Positions 62,101-64,000 of a stretch of 64,000 bases of DNA are shown here, one piece after another. The position numbers and the translations under genes were made by a program. A model generated the notes under the pieces. That model did no database searches. It was not told the DNA's origin and was given only the letters and a program-made list of their open reading frames with translations. The DNA lies in contig VWZF01001805.1 in NCBI GenBank assembly GCA_013396755.1, positions 62,001 through 126,000 on the forward strand, in the 5' to 3' direction. Source of the DNA: Sclerurus mexicanus (taxonomy: Eukaryota; Chordata; Aves; Passeriformes; Furnariidae). Each line of letters begins with the position of its first letter. Positions within the stretch are counted from its first letter, which is position 1.

Positions 62101-64000
62101 CTTGGCATTTCAGCAGAGAACATCCACAGCATGTGGGCCCAGGTGTACCCATGGGAAATGGCGTGGCACTGTCAGAAGATGCACCCACTTTTGCAGATAA
62201 TTGCAGATGTGCCCTTTGTCAGCACAAGTGCACCAGGGCCCTGACATTCAGGGGTGCTGGGCACCCTCAGCCCAGCACCGAGATGAATCAGGTCTCTTGT
62301 CCTTATAGTCAGTAAGGTCAGGACTGCTCTAAACACCTCCACCCATCTGCACACAAGACACTCCAGTGCAAGCAGGTCACAGCAACTCCAACAGGCCCGC
62401 CTGTCCTTCCCCCTTCGCTCAAGCATTCATGCCTGGAGTCACAATCTCACTCGGTTTCAGTCTCCCAGACTGTTTGCCTTCACTCCCTCCCCAGATTGTC
62501 TCGTAACCTTCACACCTCCCTCCTCTGCTGCTGCAATGTCTGCTCTCCTCCGTGATTCTCACTATCGACAACGGCAGCTCCCAGATCAGGGCCAAGGGAG
62601 ATGCAGCCCCTGGGGAAACAGCATCAAGTCGACAGTAGCACACAGCAGAAGTGAATTTTCTTCCCTCAGTTACCTTTCATAGGCCTCTTCAAATAGCCCA
62701 CAGACCCCTAGGGGTTAACAGACCACAAGGATGAAAGCCATTGATCTAAGAGAAAAACCACAGCCCACAGACTTCTTTGCCCTCTCAAAGGCCCAAAACT
62801 TCACCTGTCTCACCAGGCCTGTGCTTCCTCTTCTCGCTCTGTCCCAGCCTGGCTTTTGTACCCCATGGTGCTCAGTTTGATTTCCAGCACACCAAATAAA
62901 GACTTGTGGCTGCTTTGTCTTCAAAGCCTCCCTGCTCGGGCAGAGCAAGTACGGCCTCAGATGCAGGAGGGACTTCCCTCAAGACACAGTCACCCATCAA
63001 AATATAACAGAAGCCTTTTACACCCCAAAAGGTCTTCAAAACACAACACTGAACACAAAATGGTTACACTCCACTCCAGCCCCTGCAGCAGAGCAGTGAT
63101 GACCACCTTGCCACATGCCTGCACAGCAGACTCCCCCCAAGAGGCTCCACTCTCCAAACAACTTGATGCATCCTTAGCAAAACAGCCTCATGCAAAGGTC
63201 AGGCGGTCCCAGGGCACATGTATCGGTCCTGGCTACCTTCACAACACATCAGGCAGGGCAGAAATAGCCAAGAGTGGTTGCTGAAGGGCTGCAGAGCTGG
63301 TTTCCCAACAGTAACAGATTATCGCCAAAACAAGAACGTACATCCAAACTCTGGCAACTACAACAGGGCTTAACCAGGCACAGGGAAAGTGAGGGGCTGA
63401 TCTGAGCCCCAACATGGTTTATCTTCCTTGCCAGCATCCCTTGCCCTCTGAACAAACCAACACACATGTTTGCTTTGCCTCAGCGCAGTCTGCACTCGTG
63501 TGGCTGACAAATAGCCTCTCCATTCTTTGGGGATTACGTGTTTCAACAAATAGCCAGCAAGAACAAGGACCAGGTTCACCCAAGCACCAGCTGCGAGCCA
63601 TGATGCACCTTCAGCTGCAGCCCCTCTCCCATGGCCCTGCAGCAGGGCTGTCATTGCTGCTGCTGCTCACTCAGGTACCCACAAAATGCCAGAGCTTCTG
63701 CCCATCCTGAGCAAGTAAAAAAAACTTTTGTGCACTCTGATCTGCAGCTCGTCCCCAGCAGCTTCCCCTTGAGGGCTTAATGTAGTTATTTCTACCCCGA
63801 TGCCTATAATTAAATGAACATTTCCTTATGGCACTGAGGAGACCAAGCTAAAACTGACTACAGGGAATTTTCATTCATCCTGATCTATACTCCCTCGTCT
63901 CTTGGCTTGTTCACACAATGCTAACAAGGCATCTTCTAAACAGGCAGAATGGAAAAAACCCCTTAAATAGCCCACATGAAGACTAGCACCTGGGGAGACA
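56129..64000 (-). other. PODXL2: Probable PODXL2 intron 1 (partial)
   Basis: No exon with a start codon, Leu-rich signal peptide and phase-1 donor could be found on the minus strand here, so exon 1 is inferred to lie past 64,000. The stretch contains a decayed LINE (57.2-57.9 kb) and a purine-rich, GC-richer segment at about 59.87-60.11 kb. Confidence 0.65.
57200..57945 (+). mobile_element. Decayed CR1/L3-like LINE, reverse-transcriptase to 3' end
   Basis: On the plus strand, degraded frames around 57256-57306 read like the DLIHLDFSKAFDTVPH segment of CR1-clade reverse transcriptase. About 57399-57435 resembles the SGVPQGSVLGP motif (here SGIPRGLSLD), and about 57490-57512 the ADDTK active-site motif, with the first Asp replaced by Lys. 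The end at 57880-57945 resembles the CR1-type 3' end (ACCTTCTGAGGTTGCTTCC). Frameshifts and stops show it is long dead. It lies antisense to PODXL2. Confidence 0.7.

Noticed and set aside
63370..63654. Minus-strand frame beginning MTALLQGHG with a hydrophobic segment, considered as PODXL2 exon 1
   Set aside because: No convincing donor in the right phase and no CpG-rich promoter around it.
1..64000. CRISPR arrays, tRNA or rRNA genes, bacterial operons, phage or defence systems
   Set aside because: No regularly spaced repeats, no cloverleaf with conserved promoter boxes recognised, and all real coding sequence is split by spliceosomal introns.

Overview
This is a vertebrate, most likely avian, nuclear genomic window. 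It holds two protein-coding genes, both on the minus strand and both with short exons joined by GT-AG introns. CR1-type LINE fragments (one well preserved), the low repeat load and the short introns point to a bird; a turtle or crocodilian cannot be excluded from sequence alone. The gene order PODXL2 then ABTB1, in the same orientation, matches human 3q21 as I remember it. There is no operon, CRISPR, phage or bacterial content.

Layout from low to high coordinates. Positions 1 to about 8.8 kb show no recognisable coding exon; a 270-bp stretch at 5.84-6.11 kb carries AATAAA hexamers on both strands. ABTB1 runs from 33,349 (ATG) down to 9,212 (stop) in 12 coding exons that join in frame to 477 codons plus stop: two ankyrin repeats, two BTB/POZ domains and a helical C-terminal tail. 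A CpG island of roughly 450 bp covers its first exon, and a CR1 retroposon begins only about 130 bp upstream of its start codon. A 4.8-kb spacer follows. PODXL2 (endoglycan) runs from about 56,128 down to 38,177 in seven exons here: the end of the signal peptide, a tyrosine-sulfation-type segment, a Ser/Thr/Pro/Glu-rich mucin region, a Cys-containing membrane-proximal domain, one membrane span and a cytoplasmic tail ending in a PDZ-binding Asp-Thr-His-Leu. Its first exon (start codon and most of the signal peptide) is not recognisable and probably lies beyond 64,000. The stretch 56.1-64 kb is read as its intron 1 and contains a decayed CR1/L3-like LINE.

The two genes are not known to work together: ABTB1 is a cytoplasmic BTB protein linked to CUL3-type ubiquitination, eEF1A and PTEN growth control, and PODXL2 is a CD34-family sialomucin of the cell surface. 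I did not find a previously undescribed system. The most useful non-routine observations are at the ABTB1 5' end (an in-frame upstream ATG, an overlapping upstream ORF, an unresolved base four positions before the start, and the abutting CR1), the weakened acidic context of the PODXL2 sulfotyrosine motif, and the two-strand poly(A) cluster downstream of ABTB1.
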